A stretch of 64,000 bases of DNA from Emydura subglobosa (lineage: Eukaryota > Chordata > Testudines > Chelidae): the NCBI GenBank assembly GCA_007922225.1, contig ML680055.1, forward strand, positions 1,063,857 through 1,127,856, in the 5' to 3' direction. The translations under genes and the position numbers were made by a program. The notes under the pieces were generated by a model, which was not told where the DNA came from, did not search any database, and saw only the letters and a list, made by a program, of their open reading frames with translations. Positions 11,331 to 22,050 of this stretch are shown in pieces (the stretch's first letter is position 1; each line of letters begins with the position of its first letter).

Positions 11331-11559
11331 ATAAAGGGTTTAAATGGCACCAGGGCCATACGCCAGCCTCTGCCCATCAATCAAGCTTGAGCTGTCACCC
11401 CTCGGGGGGAAAACAAAACTTTTGAGGGTGCGCCCAAAGGCGACCTACCAACCATCACCAGAGGTCCAGACTCCAAACTTCTTTCCCCCAGCCTTGTCCC
11501 GTTCCTCCCAGCCTGGTCAGCCAAAACATCGGACTGATAGGTATTAAGCATGGTGGCTA

Positions 11560-12577
11560 CTGGTCACAGCCTGCAGTTTATTTTCCCTTCACCCCACCAC
11601 CCGCCTTCCCTGTCCTTCTTCAGGGACCCCTCTCATAAGCAAATACTCACACAAGAGATTCAGACCCTCTTGTGGATGGGTGCAGTGGAAAGGGTTCCCC
11701 AAGATCTAAAAGGGAGAGGCTTCTATTCCTGCTGCTTTTTAATCCCAAAGGTGAAATGAGGACTGAGGCCCCTTCTAGACCTGTGAGACCTCAGCAAATA
11801 TCTCAGGAAATCGAAGTTCCGCATGGTCTCCTTAGCTGCCATTATTCCCTCTCTGGATCCAGGAGACTGGTACGCCACCCTTGACTTTCAAGATGCATAT
11901 TTCCATATTTCCATTTTCCCAGGACACAGAAGATTCCTGCGTTTCATAATTGGACAACCAGCACTTCCAGTTCACACTGCTTCCTTTTGGCCTGTCCACG
12001 GCGCCACGGGTGTTTACCAAATGCATGGCGGTGGTGGCAGCCCACCTAGATGTCAAGGTATACAGGTCTTCTCTTACCTGGACGACTGGCTTATCCGAGG
12101 TTGGTCGAGATTCCAGGTCCTGCGCAGCGTAGAGGTCATGTGAGACACCTGTCGAGTGCTTGGCCTGTTAATAAATGAACAGAAGTCAACACTCATACTG
12201 GTTCAGAATTTATTGGTGCAGTCCTAGACTCTATGCAAGCCAAAGCGCTCCTACCAGAGGCCAGATTTCGGGCCATGTCAGATCTCATAGCTAGGCTGTT
12301 GGCCCACCCCCTCACCATGGCAAAGGTGTACCTCACCCTCCAGGGACATATGGCAGCCTGCACTTACATGGTCTGGAATGCCAGACTACATTTCAGGCCC
12401 TTACAGATGTGGTTAGCATCAGTATACTCCCTGTCCAGACACCACCTGGACAGAATACTCACTATTCCCCCACGAATACTCACCTCTCTGTCCTGGTGGA
12501 CAAATCCCCATCACATGATATTGGGAACGCCATTCACGGCCCCAAGGTTGGTCCTTGATGCATTGGATCTAGGGTGA
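11560..12577 (+). pseudogene. DIRS reverse transcriptase and start of RNase H (plus element)
   Basis: Frames on the plus strand give MGAVERVPQDLKGRGFYSC, IIPSLDPGDWYATLDFQDAY, FQFTLLPFGLSTAPRVFTK and the catalytic-type VFSYLDDWLIRG (around 12060-12095). The thumb/RNase H start is LTSLSWWTNPHHMI at 12484. Frameshifts at about 11755, 11970 and 12150 break it. The element stops at about 12577, where an LTR begins, so RNase H and recombinase are missing. Confidence 0.8.
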
Positions 12578-12589
12578 GGAGCGCTTTGA

Positions 12590-12857
12590 TCTCATATTAT
12601 CCAGGGGGGTGCTGGGCACTACAGGACTCACATTACTGGGGTCCAGTCTGGGACTGGGAATTTGCTGGTGTTGCTCTGCAGTGTAACTCAAGAGTTGCTG
12701 TCCATAGAACTGGGAGTAATTTACAGGCTGGAAGCTGTGTGAGAGCAGACCAGGAGTGGTCGCTCTCACAGCAAAGCAGTGTAAAAGGCTCCCAAAGCTG
12801 GAGAACTGAGAGGACACAGCTGTCCATCAGCGCAGACTGTACCCCGGCTGTGTCACA
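12590..12857 (+). repeat. Gmr1-like Gypsy 5' LTR, 5'-truncated
   Basis: The stretch from TCTGGGACTGGGAATTTG (12647) to the terminal TGTCACA (12857) is collinear with the LTR at 59706-60776 (CTGGGACTGGGGATAG, then TTCTCACAGCAAAGCA). It is followed by the gag region of the same element family. The front of the LTR is missing at the junction with the DIRS copy. Confidence 0.6.
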
Positions 12858-13049
12858 TGGCACAGCGAGGAGCAGGACATGTGCACAGCTGGTTATTTTA
12901 GCTGAAGTTTACACGCTAAGCACTAGTATAGTGGTTTGAAGTGAGTGGCAAGTGTAGTGGCTAGAAAAAGTCACAGAAGGGTTGCAGTTTGTCCTTTTCT
13001 GTTTGTTTCTTTCTTTCGGGTAAGGGAAATACAAACAGCAAAGCATAAA

Positions 13050-14004
13050 AACGAGCGACAGTGAACGGGCTGCAATGTTAGAGCTGGCCAGATTGGAGAA
13101 CGCCAATGTCAGATGTCGCAGGCAGAACTGAGACCGAAAGAACAGCTGCTGCACTGGAAGCGGAAAAGCAAAGAGAAGAAAGGGAAGAAGCCACCCATGG
13201 AAGAGCCAGGGAAGCTGAAAGAAGAGGAGGCTGAAGGCCATAAGCGAGCCATGGAGCTGAGTCAACGAGAAGCAGAGGAAATACAATCTGGAACTGTTAG
13301 AAAACCGGGGAAGGATCCCAGAGTCACCGACCCTCCCTCCGCTCCCGGAATCCACAGGCGGAACCAGCTGTGCCCTGCATACACAAGGCAGACTGCACTG
13401 AGGAGTACTTCATCACTTTTGAAAGCTGTGTGAAGTTTGTAAGATTCCCAACGACAAGCAAGTCCCCACACTGCCTGATTGCCAAAGGCCCGGCCAAGCT
13501 CGGAATGTATTTAATGAAATGCCAATTCAGGAAGCTTTCAAGTATTCTGAATGTAAGAAAACTGGTTTACAAAGGTTCCAAATGACTCCTGCAGTGTATA
13601 GGGGGAAACATAGACATCTTAAAAGGAGTGCTGGCATGAGTCATAATGACTACAAGATGTGTGACCTAAGAAGAAAATGGGTGAAAGGAAAAGGGGTTGA
13701 AAATTATGACCAAATGCTTGATCTCTTTGCTCAAGAACATTTCCTGAGTATATGCACTGATCATGTAAAAAATTGCCCGAGGGATAAACCTGTAAAACCT
13801 GTAGCAGAGATGGCTACATTGCCTTTGAGCAAGCCAAGATGTCCAATGAGTGCAAGCCACAGAAGGAGGGGCACAAACCTGGAGCCTAGGCACTCACCTC
13901 AGAATCATTCCTCTCCTTGTAATCCCCATCAGAAGCCTCCCATGAAGGGGGCAGGCCCAAGAAGGTGTTACCCATGTAACTCCACTGAGCTCCCAAGAAA
14001 TTAG
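13050..14004 (+). pseudogene. Gmr1-like Gypsy gag with SCAN-type domain
   Basis: A Lys/Glu-rich N-terminal part (13113-13433) is followed by a SCAN-like segment at 13600-13810: RHLKRSAGMSHNDY, DLRRKWVKGKGVENYDQM and LDLFAQEHFLSICTDHVKN. The order and spacing match the SCAN domain of vertebrate zinc-finger proteins, which is known to derive from Gmr1-like Gypsy capsids. A CYPCNST remnant near 13972 looks like the start of a zinc knuckle. Frameshifts (about 13430 and 13540) and the lost knuckle show decay. Confidence 0.75.
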
Positions 14005-14034
14005 CACCCGCAGCTGAAAGAAACTAAGCCCCAG

Positions 14035-14400
14035 CCAGTCCATGTTAACGTAGCTGTCATTAACCCAGACGCCCTGGAGGTACCTACAGTGAACCTGATG
14101 AGTTTTGTGGGGCTGGCCCTGCAGACTCGGATATGGAATTTGTCAAGATAAATGACAGGGAGTGCATATGGGGGAGAGACTCCGGGACACAGATTTCTCT
14201 GGCTAAGCAGAGTGTGATCCAAAATACTGACGTGTTACCTGGCTGAATGGTAGAGCTTGTGGTAGTGGGAGGACCTAGGATTCCTGTGCCTTTAGCTAAA
14301 ATGCATGTAGAGTGGGGAGGGTCAGAAAGTGATGTGACTGGGGTGGGGGATAGAGGGACATATCCCCATGGAAAGGCTTGTTGGGAATTAGATTTTTCAC
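14035..14400 (+). pseudogene. Gypsy aspartic protease remnant
   Basis: In shifting frames the region reads CIWGRDSGTQISLAKQSV and VVGGPRIPVPLAKMHVEWGG. The DSG is the active-site motif of retroelement proteases (DSG/DTG). Stops interrupt it. It follows gag in the same element. Confidence 0.55.
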
Positions 14401-14437
14401 ATGGCTAATGCTGTTAATGTGGTAACCTGCAGCAAAA

Positions 14438-14643
14438 GGGAATGTTGCACTGGGACCCCCACCCCAAGGGGGAATATTGCACTGGGATACCAGAAGGAGG
14501 ATATTGTGCTAGGACCCCAGAGGGAGGATATTGCGCTGGGACCCTCAAGGGGAGAATATTGTGCTGGGATACCATAGGAGGAATATTGCACTGGAATCCC
14601 GGGGGGTTGGGGAGAATATTGCACTGGGACCCAAGAGGGGGAA
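14438..14643 (+). repeat. tandem repeat, about 7 units of 26-34 bp
   Basis: The unit consensus is GGAATATTGCACTGGGACCC plus a variable purine-rich spacer. It lies between protease and integrase sequences of the Gmr1-like element. One plus frame stays open through all units (14442-14690), repeating GGYCA- or GRILHWDP-like blocks. Confidence 0.8.
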
Positions 14644-14714
14644 TGGCAAAGTTCCAGAAACTGCGAGGGAGAGAGGGAAGGACTCTTTAAGCCCTCTGCA
14701 GCAGAAGGAACCAG

Positions 14715-15748
14715 GGTGTCTCCAGGTGTGGGAGGGTCTGGGACTGTCTCCTGCACAGCAGCGAAAAGCACCATGGCCTCAGGGCCAGGGGAGGTGATGT
14801 CTGTGACTGAAGAAGCTGTCCGAATTGTCAGCTGCCAGTGTTTTGTAGTTGAGCAAAGGGCAGACTCCACTCTAGAGAGCATCAGGGAGAGTGTCCTAAA
14901 GGGAGCCCCTGGAAGGGAAAACGGGGAGAGGGCTTTTGAAGAAAATGGAAGATTGTATAGGGAGGATCCGGTGGGAAATAACAAGGCCCTAGGCAGCCCT
15001 ATAAGCAATTGGTTGTGCCCATCCAGCACCATGGGGAATGTATGTTGTTAGCACATGAGTGTCCCTTTGCTGGTCACCTGGGAACACAGAGAACCTATGA
15101 CAGGCTGACGAAAAATGTCTAGTCCAGGAAATGACGTGAGGGAATATTGAAGGCCTTATGAATTATGTCAAAAAAGGAAAGGCCTGCAGAACCCCTGAAA
15201 GGTCCCCTATGTCCCGTGCCTGTAATACAGGAGGTATTTCTAAAGCTAGCAAAGGATATTGTGGGAATGCCACATCCTACCAGCCGAGGACATAAATATA
15301 CCTTGATGGGGGTGGATTTTGCCACTAGATGTCCTGAAGCAGTAGCTGTATCGAACATTGAAGCAGAAACAACTTAAAACTGCCCCATATCACCCAGAAA
15401 CCAACGTTTGGTGGAGAGATTCAATAGGACCCTAAAATCCATACAGGGAACACATGCAAATAAAAGGGCTCAAAAATTAGATGCACTGTTACTCCAAGAA
15501 TCAACAGGGTACTCTCCATTTGATCTTCTATATGGAAGGAAAGGGAGGGAACCTCTAGAACACAGAGGTAAAAGAAGAGCCAGTGACTGAATATGTACAG
15601 AGGTTCAGGAAAGAGTTAAAAACATGATGGGTATTGTTCAAACTCACCTCAAAGATAGCCAGGCCAGACAGAAGACAGGCTATGATAAAAATAAGCTCTT
15701 TTGTAATAAAAGACTTGGTGTTAGTGTTAAGCCCTGTGAAAAGGAACC
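14715..15748 (+). pseudogene. Gmr1-like Gypsy integrase remnant
   Basis: Shows an HHCC-type N-terminus (LLAHECPFAGHLGTQRTYDR in a shifted frame, then YELCQKRKG) at about 15040-15180. The catalytic core start is IQEVFLKLAKDIVGMPHPTS and YTLMGVDFATRCPEAVAVSN (15165-15377). After a deletion comes TAPYHPETN, VERFNRTLKS and STGYSPFDLLYGRKGREP, then VLVLSPVKRNP near 15748. It precedes RT in this element, the Gmr1-type domain order. The second catalytic Asp region is deleted. Confidence 0.75.
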
Positions 15749-16386
15749 CGTAGCAGCTAGGAGGATGGACACTGAGGGAGGGCCATCCACCCCCTAGTGG
15801 GTGGAACCCAGAAGTCCACGCCCACCAGACCGGAAGCAGAGGGGCGGGACAGGAACCAGAAGTATAAGAGGTAGGCCTGGTAGCTCAGTTGAGAGCCAGA
15901 CGCTGAGGGAGACAGACACCTCCCGCCTGCTGCTGGTCCCGGAGTCCACCAGAGAAGCCTGCCAGTCCAGTGATGACCCTGAGCTACCAGAATCTCCGAA
16001 GACGCCCAACACTGAGGAACTGCTGGGCTTACCACTAGCTGAGTATCCCGACAAGACAGAGGATGACCCTGGGATTGAGATGCACTCAGGACGGGTAGGA
16101 AGTAGCCCAGGGATAGCCAACCACCATCCAGCTGTTTTCGTGCTTACCTGCCCCGCCTTGCCTGCAGGCCAAGGGGCTCCAGACAGTTTATTTGCCCTAT
16201 TCCACCTGAGGGCTGGGGCCTGCAACTTTGGGACTGCCACCTTTGGCTGGGAGTCCCAAGAAATGCTAATCTCCCCACCACTAAAAGCTGTTCGCACAGG
16301 ACGTAGCAGCTGGGAAGTGTGGCTTCCCTCCGAGATTGACAGTGAGGGAGGGCCGCCACCCCCGCCCCCACCTAAGATCACCTACA
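15748..16386 (+). repeat. 5' LTR of a second Gypsy element
   Basis: Begins near GTAGCAGCTAGGAGG with ACTGAGGGAGGGCC and ends CCTACA at 16386. A TATA-like AGTATAAGAGG lies at 15862. Ends and flanking motifs match the solo LTR at 46682-48049 (minus), including GAGATTGACAGTGAGGGAGG near the 3' end. A TGGTGGAGAATGCAGG stretch directly downstream is in the position of a primer-binding site. Length is about half that of the solo copy. Confidence 0.6.
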
Positions 16387-16470
16387 CGTGGTGGAGAATG
16401 CAGGACGACCTCACCCTGTCACGAAGAGGGGGCTGCCCGCGGTTTCGATCCGCCCCCAGCTCCGTGTCAC

Positions 16471-17475
16471 CATGGATCTGGACAAGCTGATAAAGTGGAG
16501 GGCTGGAAGCCAACCACAGCAACAAGCCGCCCAGCTTCAGCAGCAGCAGCAACTGCTACAGACCCTGGGGCACGACTGCAGCCGCTGATTGGGGAGCTGG
16601 GGGCTCAGCAGCAGGAACAGAGACAGTGAGTCCAGCAGCTGATCGCCTGCGGCCCAGCCGCTACGGGTGCAACGGCCCCGGTCGCCTCCCCAATGCCTCT
16701 CTGCCTCCCCAAAGTGGGACCTGAAGATGACCCAAAGGCATTCCTGATCACCTTTCAGCACATCGCCTCAGCCGCGGGCTGGGTCCAGCACAGTCGGCCA
16801 CCTTGCTGGCCCCCTGCTTAACGGGGACCCCCAGGCAGCCTATTGCGCCCCCCCTGACAAGGGCCATGAAGGCAGCAATCCTAGACGCCTTGGATATTAA
16901 TCCTGAAACCTTCCAGTGTCAGTGTCGGGGAAAAACGTACCCCTCGGCCCCGCACAGTGGCCCAGGAACTGAAGGACACATGCTGGCAGTAGCTGCAGCC
17001 CGGACAACGCTCGGCTACGGAGCTAGCTGACCAGATCGTCACCGAACAGTTCCTACCTATCCTTCCACCTCAGGGGAGGACCTGGGTCATGTGCCACTGC
17101 CCCGCCATGCTGAGAGAAGCTGTACACTTCATGGAAGACTTCTTAGTGGCCGAAACCCCAACGTCACCAGGGGCCCCCATGGCAATCTGGAATCCTCGGC
17201 CTGGCGGCACCGGCTCAACAGCAGAGCCCTGCCAAGCCCGGTCCACCCAATGGGGCAGCCACGGCTGGCCTCCTGCCCAACAGACCATGGACCCCTCCAC
17301 CAGGAGTGGTTCAGACAGGAGACCTGTGCCGCAGGACCCCTTAGATCACTCCCAGGAAACCAGGGTCCGGACTGCCCCTCCTGAAGTTGGACCCTGCTTC
17401 GCCTGCGGCCAGTTTGGTCACCTGCAATGGCAATGGCTGGCCATGGATTTCTCTTTTAGCTAGCCCAGCGATGCC
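16471..17475 (+). pseudogene. second Gypsy element, gag remnant
   Basis: Opens with MDLDKLIKWRAGSQPQQQ followed by Gln-rich sequence. It then shows degraded capsid segments in alternating frames and a CFACGQFGHL zinc-knuckle remnant at 17397. Several stops and frameshifts. It follows the LTR at 15748-16386 by about 85 bp, as expected for gag. Confidence 0.65.
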
Positions 17476-17479
17476 TGAC

Positions 17480-18280
17480 TGCTAAAGTGACGATCCCCAT
17501 TGAGCTGGCCAACGAGTGTGTGCAGGCGCTAGGGGACTCTGAATGTGGGCAGACGCAGATACGCCGGGAGCTTGTCCCCATAGGCGCTTAGACCGTGGTG
17601 CTTTTCCCCAAGCTGGATGGGCCTTGCACATTTTGTATCGACTTCCGGAGGGTTAACATGGTTTCAAAGTTCATTGCCTACCCCCTGCTCCACATCAATG
17701 AACTCCTCGACCACCTCAGAGAAGCCACCTGGATATCTCCACCTGGATCTGACGAAGGGATCCTGGCAGATTCCACTGGAGCCAGGGTCAAAGGAGAAGA
17801 CTGTCTTTGCCACCTCCAAGGGGCTCTATCACTTCACCTGGATGCCCTTTGACCTCCATGGAGCCCTGGCAACTTTCCAGAGGCTGATGGACTGGCTGCT
17901 GCAGCCCCACATCGAGTATGCGGTTGCATACCTGGACAACATAGTCATTTACAGCCGCTGCTGGGAGGACCACCTCAATTAGGTGGTGGCTGTTCTGAGA
18001 ACCCTCCAGGAGGCTGGCTTTACCGCCAAACCTAAGAAGTGCCACATTGGATGGCAGGAGACCACCTACCTCGGCTACATCTTGGGACAAAACATGGTGT
18101 GGCCCCTTCTCGGGAAGGTGCAAGCCATCCAAGAACAGCCCGCCCTGGCTACCAAAAGACAGGTCCGAGAATTCCTAGGGCTGGTAGGATATTCCCAGTG
18201 CTTCGTCCCTGGCTTTGCCACTGTCGCTGCACCCGTGACAGACCTGCTGACCAAGGACCAGCCGTGCGCGTACGGTGGAC
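17480..18280 (+). pseudogene. second Gypsy element, reverse transcriptase remnant
   Basis: Reads VLFPKLDGPCTFCIDFRRVN, then FTWMPFDLHGALATFQRLMD, AVAYLDNIVIYS and CHIGWQETTYLGYILGQ, with REFLGLVGYSQCFVPGFATV at the end. This is a Ty3/Gypsy-type RT. The catalytic YLDD is YLDN here, and frameshifts at about 17760 plus a stop at 17980 show it is dead. No RNase H or integrase of this element follows. Confidence 0.8.
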
Positions 18281-18585
18281 CCCCAGTACCCCAAACCAAA
18301 AAACAAGTCCCATCTTTCATGGATCTGGTACATTATTACAGAAGGTTTGTCGTGGGTTCAGTAACATTGCGTCTCCAATCAGATACCCCTTGTAAAAAGA
18401 CCCAGCCAAACACAGTCACTGGGACAAAAGCATGCCAGGAAGGATTTGATGAGATAAAGAAAATCTTGTCTGAAAAGCCTGTGCGAGCTAGCCCTGAGTT
18501 TGACAGAATGTTTGTGTCATGCTGTCTGGATTTGGGGGGGGCCTGAGGTGTATTCAGGAGCTCCGATTACTCCTTTCTACACCAG
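18281..18585 (+). pseudogene. Gmr1-like Gypsy RT C-terminal fragment
   Basis: Reads PQTKKQVPSFMDLVHYYRRF, then KKTQPNTVTGTKACQEGFDE and ILSEKPVRASPEFDRMF. This repeats the RT thumb region just seen in the second Gypsy copy, but from a different family, so it is assigned to the host Gmr1-like element whose integrase lies at 14715-15748. It ends in stops at about 18543. Confidence 0.65.
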
Positions 18586-19560
18586 TCTCGAGCTGGGGGT
18601 GTCACGTGGGCTGGCTTGAGTGGGGGGGCATTTAGTATATTGTGTGACATCAGCATGGAAGAATCATAATAATCCATGTGGGATATGCCATGTCAGGTAC
18701 TGTTCGGAGGGTTATGATATGCTAAGTAAGATGATAATACTTACGTTCATGTGTAATATGTGACATGGAAGTTATAGATGTATTTGAGATATCTGTGTTT
18801 CAAATTGTGCTGCCTGGGCAACACCCCAGATAGGATGGCCGCAGAACAATGGCCTGCATAATGGCCCATTAAGGCATTCCCAGGTGCAAGGGGCCCAGAG
18901 AGAGAAGCCAGCATCACCAATGAGTCACCAGAACCTGCTTACGTGACTCTGGACTCCATTTTAGCTCCTGTAAGTTTCACAGGCCACATGGCCAAAAGAC
19001 AGAGGGTATATAAGATCAAACCACAGAATCCATTTTGTCTATGATCCTGTCCAGCTGCAGACACACACCCACCTCTGGATTTATTCATCTTGCAACTGAA
19101 CCGAAGGACTTAGACCCATCCAGGTACTGGATGTGAACCAGAGGGAACTACACAAGTCTGCAACTCCACATTTCTTCCAGAAACCTGATGTAAATGGACT
19201 TTTAATCATTTGTATATCTGTGATTTACTTTAACCCTTTAACATTTCTCTCATGGTTTCTTTCTTTCTTTTTACAATAAACCTTTAGTTTAGATACTAAA
19301 GGATTGGCTGGCAGCGTGGTATTCTAGGTAAGATCCAAACTTATATTGATCTGGTGCTGTGGGGGTCAGAGGGAACCTTTTCAGCAAAGAGCAGAGAGTT
19401 TAAGTAACTGGTCTCTTTGCTGGACCTAGTGCTGATTTGGGAGCCTGGAGCTGAGATGCAATAAAGGGGGGCTGTATGTGTTTGTGTACTGGCTTCTGTG
19501 GGGATTCAGAAGTGCCGTTTGTGGCTGGTTGGGAAGCCTGGCCTCAGTGTCACCCACCAG
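18586..19560 (+). repeat. LTR of an unrelated retroelement inserted in the Gmr1-like pol
   Basis: Contains GAGGGTATATAAG (TATA, 19004-19016), a polyadenylation-type AATAAA at about 19276 and a GT-rich tail. ACCAG at 18581-18585 recurs at 19555-19559 and may be a 5-bp target duplication, but the exact termini are not clear because no TG...CA ends sit next to it. RNase H coding sequence resumes at about 19634. Confidence 0.5.
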
Positions 19561-19629
19561 TGCAGGGAAAATCTGCTCTCTGTTTGCAGTCTGCCCTGAC
19601 CTTGGCATTATCAGTTGGCTGCCCTGGGC

Positions 19630-20040
19630 ACGGACGGGTCTCAGCCATTGGTGTGAGTGCTGTGCTAATGCAAACGGGAGAACAAGAAGCAGCACTCAAT
19701 TGCCTTCTTAATGAAAAGCTGACACTAACTGAACAGAACTACTCTGCCACAGAACAGGATGCGCTGCTATGGTGGGGGCAGGCAAGCAACTGAAGCCCTA
19801 CCTTTTTAACGGAAAGTTCAGGGTCTTAACAGATCATTCACCACTGATCTGGCTACACACAACTAACGGCTCAAATTCCAAGCTTCTACACTGGAGCCTC
19901 CTACCACCAGCTTGGACATGGAAATTGTGCACATAAAGGGAAAAGAAAATATGGGGGCAGATGCCTTGTCCAGGAACGAGGGCCCTGACCTACTGCCTTG
20001 GGGTCAGTCAGTAGCTAACTCCCCTGCAGCTTTGTAAGGA
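19630..20040 (+). pseudogene. Gmr1-like Gypsy RNase H remnant
   Basis: Shows SAIGVSAVLMQTGEQEAALN and LNEKLTLTEQNYSATEQDAL, then in another frame FRVLTDHSPLIWLHTTNGSN. The ending corresponds to the EI.HIKGKEN..ADALSRN pattern of Gypsy RNase H domains (around 19920-19980). Frameshifted, but the order is right for the end of pol. The LTR follows directly. Confidence 0.7.
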
Positions 20041-20046
20041 CGGAGG

Positions 20047-20815
20047 TGTGACCGTCTGTATCCCTCTGCTCCCCCGTTTTACAAAACTACAATGGATTTT
20101 GTTCAAAGTGTGGCTTCTGAGTGATCATTTGAAAACTCAATTTGTCCTGGTAAAATATGTCTGGCAACACTGTGTAAAGTGTATGATTCTCCTGTGTAAC
20201 ATTACTGAGACAGGTTCCAAGTTTAGAAAAGTTCCTCAAACTACTTCCTCAAAGACAAAAGGCAAACTGCCCCCTCAGCCAGGTGTCAACACAATCAAAT
20301 GGACTCTCTCATCGCCTGGGTAAGGCAGGAGAAAGGGTGTGAGCAACAAATGTACATCCTGTGGAAGAAACAGCTGGAGGTTCCTGTCTCCCCAGATTCT
20401 CTGTCTTCTAAACCTGAGCGAGTGAGGATCTTCAAAGGAAAAGAGAACCATAAGAAAGGGGAGCACCCCCCCCCCCCCCAACACTCCTCCCTTTCTCTCT
20501 GCCCATGGCATCAACAACACTTGAATAACCAGAAAATTAACACGGAACTGGGAGAGGGGTCCTGGATGAAAGGAATCCAACCACTAAGACTGCTGAAGCA
20601 TGTGGTGAGAGAAACCTTTGTTTTGAATTCATTTATCTTATTTAATTAAATTAATTAAATTATTAAATTAATTTTATCTTATTTTCTTGTAACCAATTCT
20701 GACCGTTATGCCTCTTTACTTGTAATCACTTAAAATCTACCAAATCTATCTTTCTGTAGTTAATAAACTTGTTTCTGTCCAAACCCTTGTGTTTAGACTG
20801 AAGTGTGAAGGAGAA
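20047..20815 (+). repeat. Gmr1-like Gypsy 3' LTR
   Basis: Starts TGTGACCGTC right after the end of pol. It includes TTACTTGTAATCACTTAAAATC and AGTTAATAAACTTG, collinear with TTATAATCACTTAAAATC and TACTTAATAAATTTG in the LTR at 59706-60776. The 3' part is missing. Includes a C-run at 20467-20479. Confidence 0.6.
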
Positions 20816-20834
20816 CTTAGAATTTAGAATCATA

Positions 20835-22050
20835 GATCCCTAGGGTTAGAAGGGCCCACAAGCTGTTTGGGTTCAGTACGTAGATGACATCTGTCTAGGC
20901 ACTTGGACCAAGGAAGAGCACCTCGAAAGGCTTGATGATCCTGAAGATCTGTTTCAAGCATGACTCCACCAAGGCACAGCTAATGGCCACTCACATTTCC
21001 TTTTTAAGTGTCACCTTAATGAAGTGAGGTACAATGCCAGCACAACAAAAAGCGGATGCAATCCAACAGTTACCTTTATCTAAGGACCCGGCTGCATTAA
21101 GATCCTTTGTGGTTTTAAATGGGACTTCATTCCCAATTTTGCTTCCCTTGCAGGTCTCTTTTACCAACTTTTAGAGAAGGATGTTCAATAGGAATGGGCT
21201 GAGCAACGTACGGAAGCAGTGTCCCAACTGAAACAGGTCATTACTCAGGCTCTGGTGTTGATCACCGCAAATCCTGAGATTCCCTATCACCTGCAGGTGT
21301 CAGTGTCAATGCACTAGCGGCTGTGGCCTCACAAGAGACATATGGGAAAAATCAGACCTGTTACTTATGCCTCCCGTTTAATGTCACAGGTGGCGCTTAA
21401 ATATGACAACTGTGAGAAATACCAGTTGGCCACCAGTTGGGCCATACACCATTTTTCATTGGCCTTAGTCCAGTCATATTATATTCATTGTACACACCCC
21501 TTCAATTTTTAATATCCAACTGGATGAAGGATGGGCAAGTGTCTAACAAGTATCTGGCCCACTGGGCTTCGTTTCTGTAAGGGAAAGATGTTACAAACAC
21601 ATTGTTGACACTGCCTTACCAAATCCTGGAGAACCCCATGTACAGGCTCCTCCTCGCGCTAACCCAAGAGAAGGATTCCTTCAAAGGTTATTGCTTTTTC
21701 ATAGATGGCTCGTTATTCTGATCAAGGAAAGCCCTATCCTGGCTTTGGGATCTGCAGTTCCCTGAGGGAAAAGGAGATGCTTGGGAGACATCATACTCAT
21801 GCACCCACATCCCATGTAGCATGCTGAATTACTGGCAGTAGCTATTGTATTGGTACACAGCATGCATTCCTCCCTCGCAGCCATAGGCCAAAAATAACTT
21901 TGGCAGACTTGGCCTGGGTGTGCAATTCTCTCACAGAATTCCTACCCTGATGGGAAGCACATGGGTTCACCTCTTCCAATGGGTCACCAGTTAAGTACGC
22001 ATCACTGTCAAAGTACATATGCGAGTTAGCATCAAGGTTGCTAACCCAGG
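20835..22050 (+). pseudogene. endogenous retrovirus-like pol remnant
   Basis: Fragments in all three plus frames: YVDDICLG at about 20877 (RT catalytic motif in the retroviral YVDD form), AVSQLKQVITQAL followed by a VTYASRLMS RNase H/connection motif (about 21210-21380), and a second RNase H piece with FSMARYSDQGKPYPG-type sequence around 21700. Many stops are present, so no function remains. The class (spuma-, epsilon- or ERV-L-like) cannot be decided by eye. Confidence 0.55.

Noticed and set aside
13600..13810. Host SCAN zinc-finger gene
   Set aside because: Followed by protease and integrase, and flanked by LTR sequence; it is the retroelement gag, not a zinc-finger gene.
14438..14643. 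CRISPR-like array
   Set aside because: Spacers are not unique or of equal length; this is vertebrate DNA and a minisatellite within a retroelement.
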